64,000 nucleotides of DNA from Calonectria ilicicola (lineage: Eukaryota; Ascomycota; Sordariomycetes; Hypocreales; Nectriaceae), in contig CP085829.1 in assembly GCA_020809705.1 (NCBI GenBank), positions 124,001 to 188,000 on the forward strand. Direction: 5' to 3'. Position numbers and translations under genes: made by a program. Each line of letters starts with the position of its first letter. Position 1 is the stretch's first letter. Shown here piece by piece: positions 34,262-44,672 of the stretch. The notes beneath the pieces are model-generated. The model was not told where the DNA came from. It was given only the letters and a program-made list of their open reading frames with translations, and searched no databases.

Positions 34262-34856
34262 TATGTAAATTCACAACTCTTTGGGCAGGGGCCCATTTTA
34301 TTTGCTGCAGCACCGCTCTTTTATTGGTCACAACTATTTCTGTACTAACCTTGTGACGTCAATTATGCCGACATAAAGCTTGTGCACCTTATGAAAATGT
34401 TTCTGAGTGTTTTTATGAACCGAAATTCAATGGGCTGTCTGTTGAGTGAATGCATACTTCTGCAACTCCAACAGACTGAAAGATTGGTAGCTCAATGGTC
34501 AAAAATTTCCAATGTGAACATTTGGTGCCTCTAACTGTAATTTTAAGAGTGTTTAATTTCATTACTTGATGCATGCTCAACTATATGGGGACCTAGGTAG
34601 TTTGTGGCAGACTTTCGCAATGTGATTAATCATGCAATTGGCAAATATTGAAGTTCGGCATTTTTGTGCATTTCCCTGCTCTAAAACATGTTCATCTATA
34701 AAAGACATTGAAATAAACTAGCTGTGACTACGTTACACGAATAGAACGCGCAAGCACCATCAGATGATTGAATTGAATGCTGCAAATTTGTACTTTGATC
34801 CAATTTCCGCCACCATCTGACAGTGCCATAGCGGTCAGGCCTACCATGTACACCGC
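34262..34856. other. Intergenic, right of transposon
   Basis: Nearly 600 bp holding the TA target site and the 3' region of the tyrosinase gene. No gene or RNA seen. Confidence 0.6.
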
Positions 34857-36031
34857 TCAAACATACTCATAGCAGAGATAGCCACCCTGAATATCCATAA
34901 CATCAGCAATGGTCACATTCGGAACTAAATCAAGCGTGCTGAGGACGTGGGTGAGTGTGGTGGTGTTTCCTGGATCGCCAGCAATTTCCGGAGGAGTGTT
35001 GCTGCAGTTGCTGAATCCGCCACATGTGCCATTGCCCAGCGTGCTTCCAGTGTCAGAAGTTGTCCCTGCGAAAGAGTCACCTTCCTCTCGCCTGTTTCGG
35101 CCACCCATATCTGTCAATCGGTGGGGAAGGTCAAGTGCCTGCCAGTCCCACCACACCTTATCGAGCCAGGTGTGATGCAGGTAGAAGAGGGGATCACCAG
35201 GAGAGGCAATTGCGTCCGCCATCTATATTTGTTAGGAAGATTCTCGTCAACTGCTTGAATCGCCATATCTACTCACCTGCCCACCTGTTCCGGCATGCCC
35301 GCCAAGGTGTGGCTGTTCTTCGATGCATGGCCACGCTGTTTCAAATGTCGTGTTTTTGTAGCAGTTGTCGACTTCGAATTGGTAAGAGCCTTTGCTCACT
35401 TCGTCATCGATGGCGCGATTGATGCAGTGGTCAGTGATCAAGTATCCGGGACCCAGCGCATTTGTGTAGTTGGCAAAGGGTCCGTCGGTGATGCAACCAT
35501 CGCTTTCCCTTCCGTCACCACCAAAACCAGTATCAGGGTCGAAGATAATAGAGCTGGAGAAGTTGCCCGCATCCATGGGTTCATCCCAATAACTACTGGT
35601 TGTTAGAATGTCTTGAATATAGAAATGATGGCTCACATAAGAACCTACGGCTGAGCGCCAGTGTATCCACAGAGCTCTCTCATAAATTGCTCGTGAACAT
35701 GGAGCACAAGTCTATGGTAGGGAAGGAAAGCTCCGACTCCATGTACAGATGCTGCCTGGATCTGATGGTTTGCTTGCAACTCATCAAAGAGGGAACGGCA
35801 AGCAGGCAGGCCAATTCTGACGGGCTGCTCCATGATGCAAAGTTCGGCATCAATGTATTCTTTCTTTTCTGCATCTGTAAATGTGTGCCTGACGAAGTGT
35901 TAATATTTGGTCTGTCAACCCATCGCATGCTTGATTTACCATGCTCTGCGCTTCAATGGATTGGTGCACTCAGCTCTGATCACAGCTAAATTTGCCGCAA
36001 TCACTGCGACAGCTCGAAGAAAGGCGACCAT
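34857..36031 (-). CDS. Secreted tyrosinase
   Basis: Type-3 copper monooxygenase that oxidises phenols to quinones (melanin or phenolic chemistry); 338 aa, the short secreted fungal form. Exons 36031-35940, 35888-35649, 35595-35277, 35222-34857; all phases close. Signal peptide [20 protein letters not shown]. The N-terminal [18 protein letters not shown] is typical of the family. CuA site residues are in [20 protein letters not shown]. CuB residues are in [16 protein letters not shown] and [22 protein letters not shown], created in part by the third splice. Four-plus cysteines and several N-glycosylation sequons fit an extracellular protein. No C-terminal blocking domain is present. Neighbour of an extracellular intradiol dioxygenase, so both may act on plant or fungal phenolics outside the cell. 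Confidence 0.94.
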
Positions 36032-37311
36032 GATGGGAGTGCTGCGATTGTTTCTGGATTCTCAATTGCAGTGTAGACATCCATTTTTTCTGCGACTCCG
36101 TATGACAGGCATTTTATAGTTATTCATATGCTTACGATTGGATCTATGATCGACGGTCTCGCTTGCTCGTCATCACCAGCAAGAAGACAATACCCGTTGG
36201 CACCCCATCTCATACCAAGAATACATGGAATGGCCGATAAACTTCCTCACAAAGTGGCTTGAAACCATATTTCTAAGCTTGAAACAAGATAGTTGCAGAT
36301 TCGCCCGGGGCGCGAGCCAGGACTCTGGGGAAGCAGCCACTTGCTTCTGACCTTTACCAATGCCAAGAGCCATTGGTGGCATATTCCCTTTCAAAAGTAC
36401 ACTTTCTTGTAAACCTGAGGCAAAGCAATTCTAGCCTTTAACCAATGGGCCGTGCCGTCGATGTCGATCCTCATTGAGTGCCAGGGTCCTCATCCCTGTA
36501 ACCATGAAGCTTCTAGCACTGACCAGTCCCCTGCTGTAGTTTTTTCGTATTTAATTTCGTAAAGGGATGACGGATCCGATCGTTGATCACAACTCAATCA
36601 GCGGCAACTCTGGACTGTACGTAATCACTGACGCGTAACACCCACACCGCCGCATCGCTGTTAATCCAGATGGAAGCGACCCGCATGCTTAAACCGGGAA
36701 ATATCCCCCGGGCGGCAGTTATTACCGGGTCCCCAGCGGGCAAGACAAGAAACGCGGATTGGCTAAGCCCCTTGCTCGGCCTTGTTTCGACGCTTGCGGG
36801 CTATGACAAATTGGAACGCTCCCAGCGTCCTGTGATCCTTGATGTGCTTCTTTTGCCCGCCGGATACACGTAAGGCGATGCGAGAAATATTTGGCTTCGG
36901 TCAAGGACAAGGAATTCATGTCAAGATTTGTGGACTCGTGTTCGACCAAACGAATAGGATGCATCGGATTCCTCATCACCATCCCCCGGACACCTGCGAC
37001 GGGACCCCCGGGAATGCGCCCGTAACAGTCTTATCCTCAACGTTACAACAATTCTTAACTTTCTCCGCAGATTTCTGTTGACTTGGAGTATGAGATCCAC
37101 TTGGATAATTACGAAAATTACACGTCAGTACGAGGCTGGGCCGGGATGTGGGAGAAGTGATTCTTCCTGTGAGGTGGTTGCTCGGCGTAGACTCCGTTAA
37201 CAGAGAGCTCATAAATGATTCGTGCGCCGCCTAAATCAATCTTGACAAATCAATCTATCAGCTCAATCATTCGTCCACATCTGTTTGTACAACTCATAGT
37301 CCTCCATCATC
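36032..37311. other. Divergent promoter region (tyrosinase / dioxygenase)
   Basis: 1.28 kb between divergent genes for two secreted phenol-active enzymes. It contains GC-rich patches (e.g. aatatcccccgggcggcagt, 36699-36718) with several CCGG/CGG triplets that could bind zinc-cluster regulators, but I cannot define a site. No gene supported. Confidence 0.45.
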
Positions 37312-38499
37312 ATGCAGCTTCTCAAGTTTTTATCAACTGCCCTCCTTGCTGGCGCAGTGGCCGCTCATCCCGGCCATGATCCTAAAGCTGAAGCAGAAGT
37401 CCGTCGGGACTCGCTATTGCATTCCAAGAAGGATCTTAGCCACTGCGCTGAGAAGCTCAAGGAGCGTGGTCATACTGATCGCCAGATTGCTCGTCGTCAA
37501 GAGCTGGCCCGCTCTTTGAGGCTATCAAAGGGCATTTCCAAGCGTGCCGCGAGCGACCTTAACAAGAGCCACCACTCGGACGAGGAATACACCTTGGAGA
37601 CAGATCCTGCCTTCATTTTTGAAGGAAATAGCTCCTGTGTATTGGCTCCTGAGGTTATTGAAGGCCCTTACTGTAAGCTGCCGCGTTCCTTTCCCAAAGG
37701 TTTCATGACATTGTCAATATCTAACCGTGTGCCCTTCTTTAGATGTTGCCGGAGAGTATGTTCGCAAGAACATTGTAGACGACCAGGAAGGCGTCCCTCT
37801 GTACTTTGATACTCAGCTCATCAACATTCACACTTGCGAGCCTGTTCCAGATGTCTACGTTGAAATTTGGCGTATGCAATCCCTGTCTACCCAATATTAG
37901 AGTGTCACTAACCAAGTTTGGCAGACTGCAACTCTACTGGTGTTTATTCTGGCGTCATCGGCGCTAGCAACGGCAACTCCGATGACCAGTCTAACGTCAA
38001 CAACACTTTCCTGCGTGGCATTCAGAAGGCGGATGAAGATGGCATTACCACATTTGAGTCCCTCTTCCCCGGCCACTACACCATGCGAACCACCCACATC
38101 CACGTCATGGTGCACATTGACGCCCACGAATTGCCCAACGGTACCCTCATGGACACTCGGGCTTCCCATGTTGGTCAAGTCTTTTTTGACCAAGATTTGA
38201 TCAACCAGGTTGAGGAGACCAGCCCTTACACCGACAACACTCAAGAGCTGTGGCTGAATGAGCAAGACGATCTTCTGGCCCAAGAGTTGGAGAGTAGCGA
38301 CCCTATCATGGAGTATGTTCTTCTCGGTGATGATGTGAGCGATGGTGTCTTGGCTTGGCTGTCATTTGCCATTGACCCCAACTACTTCCGCAATGTCAGT
38401 GCTGCTGCTTGGTACTACAAGGATGGAGGCGTTGCAAACCCCACTGAGGGTGGTGTTACTGCCCCATCCGTCGTTCCAGATCCCGATATCGACAACTAA
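37312..38499 (+). CDS. Secreted intradiol ring-cleavage dioxygenase
   Basis: Extracellular dioxygenase-like protein of the catechol 1,2-dioxygenase superfamily, 354 aa. Exons 37312-37672, 37743-37871, 37925-38499. Signal peptide MQLLKFLSTALLAGAVAA, then a basic helical prodomain (HCAEKLKERGHTDRQIARRQ) common to fungal secreted members. Active-site Fe(III) ligands: Tyr in EGPYYVAGEYVRKN (the motif is completed by the first splice), the segment PDVYVEIWHCNSTGVYSG, then a His pair in RTTHIHVMVH. The C-terminal tail is Pro/Asp-rich. Known fungal relatives cleave catechol-type or hydroxyquinol substrates from lignin or plant phenolics. Divergent from the tyrosinase gene. Confidence 0.93.
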
Positions 38500-39016
38500 G
38501 TGCAACCCGATGGTTGCAGGTAACTGCAAGATAGGAGTAGCTGCTATAGGCAGACAATTTGGCATAGCAAAAGGACACCCCGTCAAGTATCACTAGCATT
38601 ACTGGGATGATGACAAGTTAGGAATTCCTCAAATGATGTCACAACAGAGTGTAGAATATAGAGCATTATATACCAACTGATCATTTATTGGCATTTCTAT
38701 TAAATGCGGCGGTGTAGGGGGTAAGAGATTTGTGTAGACGATAATATCTCGTAGCTTGTATATTTGTAAACGAGTCTGACCACATGACCCCAACATGACC
38801 CAATAGGTTTCTGGTATCCCAATCAAAAGAATAAGATGCAGCAGTACCAAAAACTCAATCTCAACGTTCTTTGCATCATGAAAGAAGCAACAATTTGCAT
38901 ATCAGTACTATCAAGTTCCAAAGTTGAGTCGATCTCATGTTGTATTCGTTGGCCTCAGAATTCCATGTCTCTGGACCGTCCTAATGCACAAATCCTCCCC
39001 ATCGTCGACATCCTCA
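38500..39016. other. Intergenic between convergent genes
   Basis: Holds two 3' ends. No gene or RNA recognised. Confidence 0.6.
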
Positions 39017-39340
39017 TTAAATCTTGGCAATGACAGGGCCAGCGAACGAAACCGAGGGGTGGTTGGAAAAGTTGGGCACATCCTCCTTGAGCTTCTTGGC
39101 GTCTGGCTTTGTTACTGCAGAGATGAAGCTTGCTTGATCCTTCCATGATAGGTGGCAGCCAATGGCATAGTCAGGCTTGGATCCATCGGCGCCAGGGCCA
39201 AACTCGACGACTTCAGCACTAACGAGGCCGAAATCCTTCCAGATCTCTTCGACTAGGGCAACGTGCTTGGTGACGTAATAATCCTTGTCGAAGACGAGGT
39301 CATCCTTGTTGGGGTAGAAAATGTAGACTGAGTAGCTCAT
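39017..39340 (-). CDS. EthD-domain protein
   Basis: 107 aa, single exon, small ferredoxin-like dimeric alpha/beta barrel. Start MSYSVYIFYPNKDDL chosen because EthD proteins begin with this first strand; an upstream ATG at 39367 would add nine residues. Visible features: FDKDYYVTKHVALVEEIWKD (the YxxxHxPL-like first helix), the middle strand DYAIGCHLSWKDQASFISAV and the C-terminal VPNFSNHPSVSFAGPVI, which is where EthD members place the conserved NFT/S segment. Fungal relatives are often enzymes or accessory proteins in polyketide or aromatic pathways, or proteins of unknown role. Cytosolic. Confidence 0.88.
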   Translation of the reverse strand: MSYSVYIFYPNKDDLVFDKDYYVTKHVALVEEIWKDFGLVSAEVVEFGPGADGSKPDYAIGCHLSWKDQASFISAVTKPDAKKLKEDVPNFSNHPSVSFAGPVIAKI

Positions 39341-40056
39341 TATGGCGATTTTGATGTTCTGAACCACGGCTTGACTTTGGATGAAATTAAAGAGTCGAGA
39401 AATTAATTAATTGATGCGTTGTCTTGGTTGAATGTGTGTATGTTGCATCTGGCCTCGGTGTAAAAACTGAGGCTTTATATGGACAAGTCCCCCCATAATT
39501 GGTAATGAAAGGGCTCCGCGAGCTTTGATTCGCTGGCGAAACCATTTGGCCTATCCGAATTAGGTTTGCTCGGTACATTCGGGGTCTCGGCGAGCTTGTG
39601 GGGACCGATAAATGGAGTCGTGGAGCCCAATACCTCGGTGAATCACGTTAACGGAAAGGTGAGGTGGGTAAAATGACGACCTGCCTCGGCACTGGTGCGA
39701 TAATTCCTTTGTAGCATTTCTAAAGTCCGAAAAAAGGTCCCCACATTAACGAGTCGTCATACACGTCCCTGCCTTCGGTTTCGGTTTTGTATGCAACAGC
39801 CTTGGAGACATTGTATCCTAGTTTTCCGATAGACGAGTAAGATCAACCGATCTGATTAACTTTAGTGCAATTAACTGTGCCACAATAGCTTATAAAGACA
39901 GCAATGCATTCTTTTATGTGGCCCTGCTTGGCGTCATCATGTAATTGGCTAACTCGTAAAGTACGCCATTAAGAGGCATAGATGCAAGGTGCAAGCAAGT
40001 TTATTTTATCGCCTGAAGAATTATTCACTTTTAGGTAGCATCCCACTGTCGACGAA
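39341..40056. other. Intergenic, promoter of EthD gene
   Basis: 716 bp, no supported gene. Likely promoter of the EthD gene on the left and 3' end of the propeller pseudogene on the right. Confidence 0.55.
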
Positions 40057-41282
40057 TCACCTAAACTTTAATCCTTCCTCATAAACCTTCCATCTCCTAA
40101 CAATTGGTTGAATGTGAGTGAAGCTTTCCCCTGTCTCATTCATCTCTTGAACCTCTGTAATCAAGTACAAAGGTGTCACCTCACCATCGTCACTGAAATA
40201 GAGCTTCGGTCTCTCGCAGCGTCTGAGTAAATCAAAAGTTCCGTCTGTGTAGGTAACTGTTGAATTCAATGCTTCTTGAAGCTTAAAGTGCCAAGGCCCA
40301 GTAAGATTGCGAGCATACAGATGCGAGCCAACCCGAGGCCACTGTTGCAAGTTGCACTGAACAAGGTCAATCATACAATGATTAAGCGAGTGCCAATTGC
40401 CGCGCTTATCTCTCTAGATTAATGTATCCTCAGTCCAGGCGGGGCTTGTTATTTCCGTGGTGTCCCATTCCGCGGAATAGACGCGGGGTATGTTCCGCTC
40501 CATGAGCCAGCAGTGAGGATGTCGTAATCCTTGATACCGAGCGCAATCTCACTGATTGGATCATCAATTGACCATAGTGGGAATGGCGAGGGTTTTGCAG
40601 CGTGTATACCTTGCTCCTCGTCCGAATTAATAATCATTTTAAACGGTGTCCACCCATGAATGTCGTCAGCACTGGCAACGGAAGTATTATTTGGCCAGTC
40701 TTTGTATGTGAGGTTAATGCATTCACCAGAATCCTCAGCATCAACCCCGATAGCGTACACTGGATATTCTCGGTCCGCTGTACTGAAAAAGACATCTGGG
40801 TTGTGGCGGAAACTGGAAGCAACGGTATCAGCATACTGATATGGTCCCTGTGGGCCAGTTCTTGACTCAGCCCTAATGATGGTCGATGAAGGTCTCCAGC
40901 TGCTGAGGCCGCATCCGTGGCTGAACTGTGAAGTAAATAGATGGAAGACCGACGGAATTTTTGGGTCTTGCAAAATCTGGCCACCCCAGGATGAGTTTCC
41001 GAATGGGCCGTAGTGGTTTGGAGATGTGGCGTTGGTGTTGTTATAGCCTGTGTACCTGGTGGCAGGAGCTAGATCAAGTCGACCGCAATCTACTCCAACC
41101 CAGCCAGGGTCACATTGGCAGACACTCAAAGTGCTAGTCTTAGCTTCTGCATTGGAGTGGCCAGGATTGACACAAACACCATTCAAGCTACAGTCTTCAT
41201 CTGTTTCACAGGTTTGTACAACTGCGAAGCTCAGAGCCCATAAAATTAAAGAGTGAGATCGCATGGCTAGATTCATATCCAA
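40057..41282 (-). pseudogene. EGF-domain plus GH43-like propeller protein, inactivated
   Basis: About 400 residues. Signal peptide (RSHSLILWALSFAVV), then an EGF-like module (CETDEDCSLNGVCVNPG, then CQCDPGWVGVDCG), then a domain resembling the five-bladed propeller of GH43-like glycosidases (SWGGQILQDPKIPSVFHLF, GPQGPYQYADTV, and late EDTLI-x-RDKRGNWHSL, where relatives have EDPFxWxDxRGxxH). The frame is intact from 41282 to about 40465. It then shifts by one register near 40459-40466: RNG is followed in another frame by TTEITSPAWTED. A TAG at 40416-40414 falls exactly at the conserved Trp. The remainder, ending at 40057, is open. No GT..AG intron removes both lesions. Two independent lesions argue for a true pseudogene, probably once a secreted sugar-binding or hydrolytic protein. 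Confidence 0.72.
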
Positions 41283-41672
41283 AAAAAACCCGCCGATAGA
41301 TTAATCTCTTCTTGTTTTCAGATTATGCGCAATATATATGGACCATTTTGGTAATAATCACGATGGACAGGAACTATTTTGAGGCCGGCTCGGTCTTCAA
41401 TAATCCGAATTGCTACGCGTCATCACTGTAGCTGGAGACACTGAGCAATATTGAGTCTAGAGTCTTCAATGATTTGTCATGGCACCGAACTTCCCGTCTA
41501 TTGCAACACTACATGGCTCCGCACTGGAATAGTTCCGACGGATATTTAACAAAGAGGTGGCAAAATTCTGCCCCTGCTCCCCTGATTGTCAGACTCGACT
41601 TGGACCCTGATGCTATTAGAGGCGGGGGAGTAGTCAAGGTGCCCACCACACGAATCATTCCACTTTTAACAA
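41283..41672. other. Intergenic spacer
   Basis: 390 bp between two leftward damaged genes. Contains the promoter of the propeller gene on the left. No other feature seen. Confidence 0.6.
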
Positions 41673-42830
41673 TCAGAGATCTGTAAAATATGGAAACCAG
41701 TCAAAATCCGGCATCCCCAATTCCTGCCCCTCTTTTATTTGAGATTTCAGAACCGACCACGGTGAGCCGTCTCCACCGTCGACGGAAACCTCCTTGCATC
41801 CATCATCATCACAGTAGCCATCTGGACCCGATCGGATATCCCAGTATAGCCAAGGTATGCCGCGGACATTTAACGCGTGGGTCTGCGCCCAGATGTCGCT
41901 GTTTTGGTGCACGAAGTTATCGTCCTTGCGGCGCGAGTAAGACAACTCTTCCACCATCAGAAGCTTCTTGCTATCGATGGCCCTCTGTCTTGGGTCGCTT
42001 CCTTGGAGGAACAAATCGTACCATGGCTGGTCGACGTTGCCACTGCCGAAGTAAGCGTGAAATGTGATGATATCGATGCTCTGACACGTAAACACCTCGT
42101 CGGGCCAGTTTTGCTTTTGTCCGTAGTACTCGGCACCACGAATTCCTCCGGTGGCGACGGCAATGCTTTTGAGGTTGCAGTCGTTCTTGAGAAATGTGGC
42201 AATGTCACAAACCCAATCGCCCAAGTTATGCTCAACCTTGTCATCGCCGACCATAGGCTCATTCTCAAGATTGACGGCCAGGATGACCTCGGACAATTCG
42301 TTCCACGTTTTGTTATCAAAATTGGGCTACGAGTACTCTACCAGGGCCTGGCGATAGCGCTCCTTAAGCCTCTTGCGCATCTCACCATCAGTGTAAAAAT
42401 CGTACCACTGTTTGCCATTGTCTTTCAGATAGGTACAGTAGACATCGCAGTAATGGTCGACGTTGATCCCAAGGTGATTAGCGTTGTGCAAGCTTAGCAC
42501 AACCTTCATGGAACCCCCGCTGATTCTTTTGACAGCAGCTAGAAGTTCATCATACTTGTCGAGAACACTTAGGTCAAATTCACCAAGCGATTTTTCGAAG
42601 TCGGGAGATGGGGTGATGTTATTGTCCTTTTCTTTAGAGTTGGGCATGGCCCCAATCAAGGTTCGCAAGACTTTGACGCCACCATCGTGCAGTTTGGTGA
42701 TGATCCCGTCGCGTTGGGCGGGGTCAAGATTCGCTATATAGTAGTGATTGACACCAGCGAAATTGGATCTAGCAAATGTCCCAACCAGTTGGCAGGAAAA
42801 CGCCAAGAAGAGGCGATTGATATTGACCAT
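41673..42830 (-). pseudogene. GH5-like secreted glycosidase with one in-frame stop
   Basis: About 384 residues, secreted (signal peptide VNINRLFLAFSCQLVGTFA). It looks like a clan-A (alpha/beta)8 glycosidase of GH5 type: NFAGVNHYYIANLDPAQRDG, KVLRTLIG, KVVLSLHNANHLG, the acid/base region ILAVNLENEPM and the nucleophile strand LLMVEELSYSR. Both catalytic Glu positions are present. A single TAG at 42329-42327 splits the frame (VEYS, stop, PNFDNKTWNELSE) without any shift. A 54-nt GT..AG intron could formally remove it (donor GTAGAG, acceptor CCGAG), but it would delete conserved WNELSE, so I favour a nonsense mutation. If translated past the stop it would be complete. An upstream ATG at 42860 adds ten residues. 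Confidence 0.68.
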
Positions 42831-44021
42831 CTTAAGAACCGCGTGATTCGCGAATAGCAATTATTTCGACAAAGATTGGTGTGGGATTTGGATTTAGGCA
42901 GCTGCCTGTGAGTCTACTAAAGAGGAGACAAGGTTGTGTGGCCTGTGAGCATCAGGAAAAGGCCGATAGGCCCTGTATTTCTGTGGAAGAAACGTTTGGC
43001 AGAGAAGGAGAGATCAAAAACGGGGGGGATGAGCATGATATAAGGAAAGAAGAAAGGAATGAGGTAGCTAGTCGAGCCGCCCTGTGCGGTTGAAATATGT
43101 CTAAGGGGATGAGATATGCATGACATCAGTGCTGTGCTGGCTCCTATTCGCCATGAGGTAGATTGCATTGAATGTCCAGGCATTTTTCAACCAATTTTCC
43201 CACTGCCGCTCAGGACTAGATGTCGTGATTCGCTAGAGTTGGAGTCAGCTGAGCGCGGGTCACAAATGTGGCTTACTATGACGAGTCAATGAACAACGAG
43301 GAAATGTGATTGGTGAAGGGGTACGGTTTTCAGGCGCACAGCGATGAATTAGGAAAAGCTAAGTATGCTCACTAGCCTAATTAAAGTAATTGTGATTTAC
43401 TTATTATTATGGTTAGATATCGGTTGCCTAGCCCAGGAACAATTAACTTGAAGATGTGTACAATGCAACTTGACCCGCCGGGTTGATTAAACCACTGCTG
43501 CGCTGGAGCTGCTTAAGCCCCCGCCTCTCCTTCGGAGAGGCAGTGACATAACCTGTATATCTTCATGTATCGCGTCTGCAAAGTCTACCTATAAGAAATT
43601 TACCTAAATGATAAAATAAGCTATAAGAGTAGGGCTTTTATATTTATTAGGCCCTACTTTGTGATTGATTTATTTTATCTTATTGTAAAATTTATTTTGG
43701 TAAATCGTAGGCTCAACCAGAGAGAGCTCCAAAGCCACAACAGTAACGAATATAACTAAATTTAGCCATATAATTCACCCAACCAAGATACAATCAACTT
43801 ACAACAATAGGATTGATCTCATAAAAACTTAAATAATTACACTTAAGTTAGCTTCCCTTACCAAGACTATAAATTTTAATATATATCCTTCACCACCTTC
43901 AATATGATATTATTCAACCGCCGTATCCTCTACAACCACAACCCAGATCATCCAAGCGCCAAGAGATATGCCGATGGCACTCTCTACAAATTGTAAAATT
44001 TATTTAAGTGGACTTTAGATA
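42831..44021. other. AT-rich, repeat-like intergenic region
   Basis: 1.2 kb with no gene. A perfect 8-bp-stem hairpin (gcctctccttcggagaggc, 43523-43541) is followed by an AT-rich block to about 44000. That block holds a short inverted repeat (listed separately) and a direct repeat of ttgtaaaatttattt near 43683 and 43991. It looks like decayed repetitive DNA next to the GH35 relic. Confidence 0.4.
43590..43705. repeat. Possible MITE-like imperfect inverted repeat
   Basis: Around a centre near 43643 the arms AGTAGGGC (43628-43635) and GCCCTACT (43651-43658) pair perfectly. Further out, AT-rich sequence with ATAAAATAA on the left and TTATTTTAT on the right pairs imperfectly, and aaatttacc / ggtaaat lie at the edges. 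No clear target duplication. Could be a degraded miniature element or a chance AT-rich foldback. Confidence 0.3.
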
Positions 44022-44411
44022 GGCATCACCGAAGCAGGTATCTGATACTACATAGCGAGCTTTAATTTGGATCTCCTTACTGGTGAAAGCCAATGGGATA
44101 TTCCTCTTATGTTTGCATTCCATAATGAAACGGAGACTTTGGGTGCATATCGATCAATGCTATTTGTCAATGGTTGGCAGGTTGCAAGATATGCGTGCAA
44201 TATCGGATCACAAGTTTCCTTACCTGTTCCCGAAGGGATTTTGAACTACCAAGGAACTAACTGGGTTGGTTTACTTGTTTGGGCTTTGGATAGCAACGGT
44301 TCTAGAGTACCTGGTCTAAAATTGGAGGCTAGAGAGTTACTTAAAACTGGACGACGAGAGGTGGATTTGGTACAGAGCCCAAAATACAAGAAAAGAGTGG
44401 ATGGATATTAG
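44022..44411 (+). pseudogene. C-terminal fragment of a GH35 beta-galactosidase
   Basis: The open stretch encodes SFNLDLLTGESQWDIPLMF, then YRSMLFVNGWQVARYACNIG and PVPEGILNYQGTNWVGLLVW. These are the last jelly-roll segments of large fungal GH35 beta-galactosidases (FVNGxQxGxYxxNIGPQxxFPVPEGILNYxGxN). Upstream in the same frame there is a TGA at 44043-44045 inside a matching stretch (ITEAGI, stop, YYIASFNL), then nothing recognisable. No start codon context and no catalytic domain: about 120 residues of a protein normally near 1,000. A relic left by deletion. It adjoins two other damaged glycosidase-type genes. Confidence 0.72.
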
Positions 44412-44672
44412 TAAAGCATGCAAGCTATGGCTAACTCTACTCCAAGATAAAACTTTGCATATTCTCACACACGCAAAGTACACTAGAATTCTGAGCTAAA
44501 CGAAAAAACTTACGAATTCATTTTCTCCATGCATACATGCATACATATGTCCTTTCCACCTAGGCCACCACGGCTGGAAGCGAAATGGATGATGACGAAT
44601 TCTCCGAGTATCAAATCCCGTCCTATGTAGTTTACATTCCACTCTAGAACAAAATGTTTTACAGACGGCACT

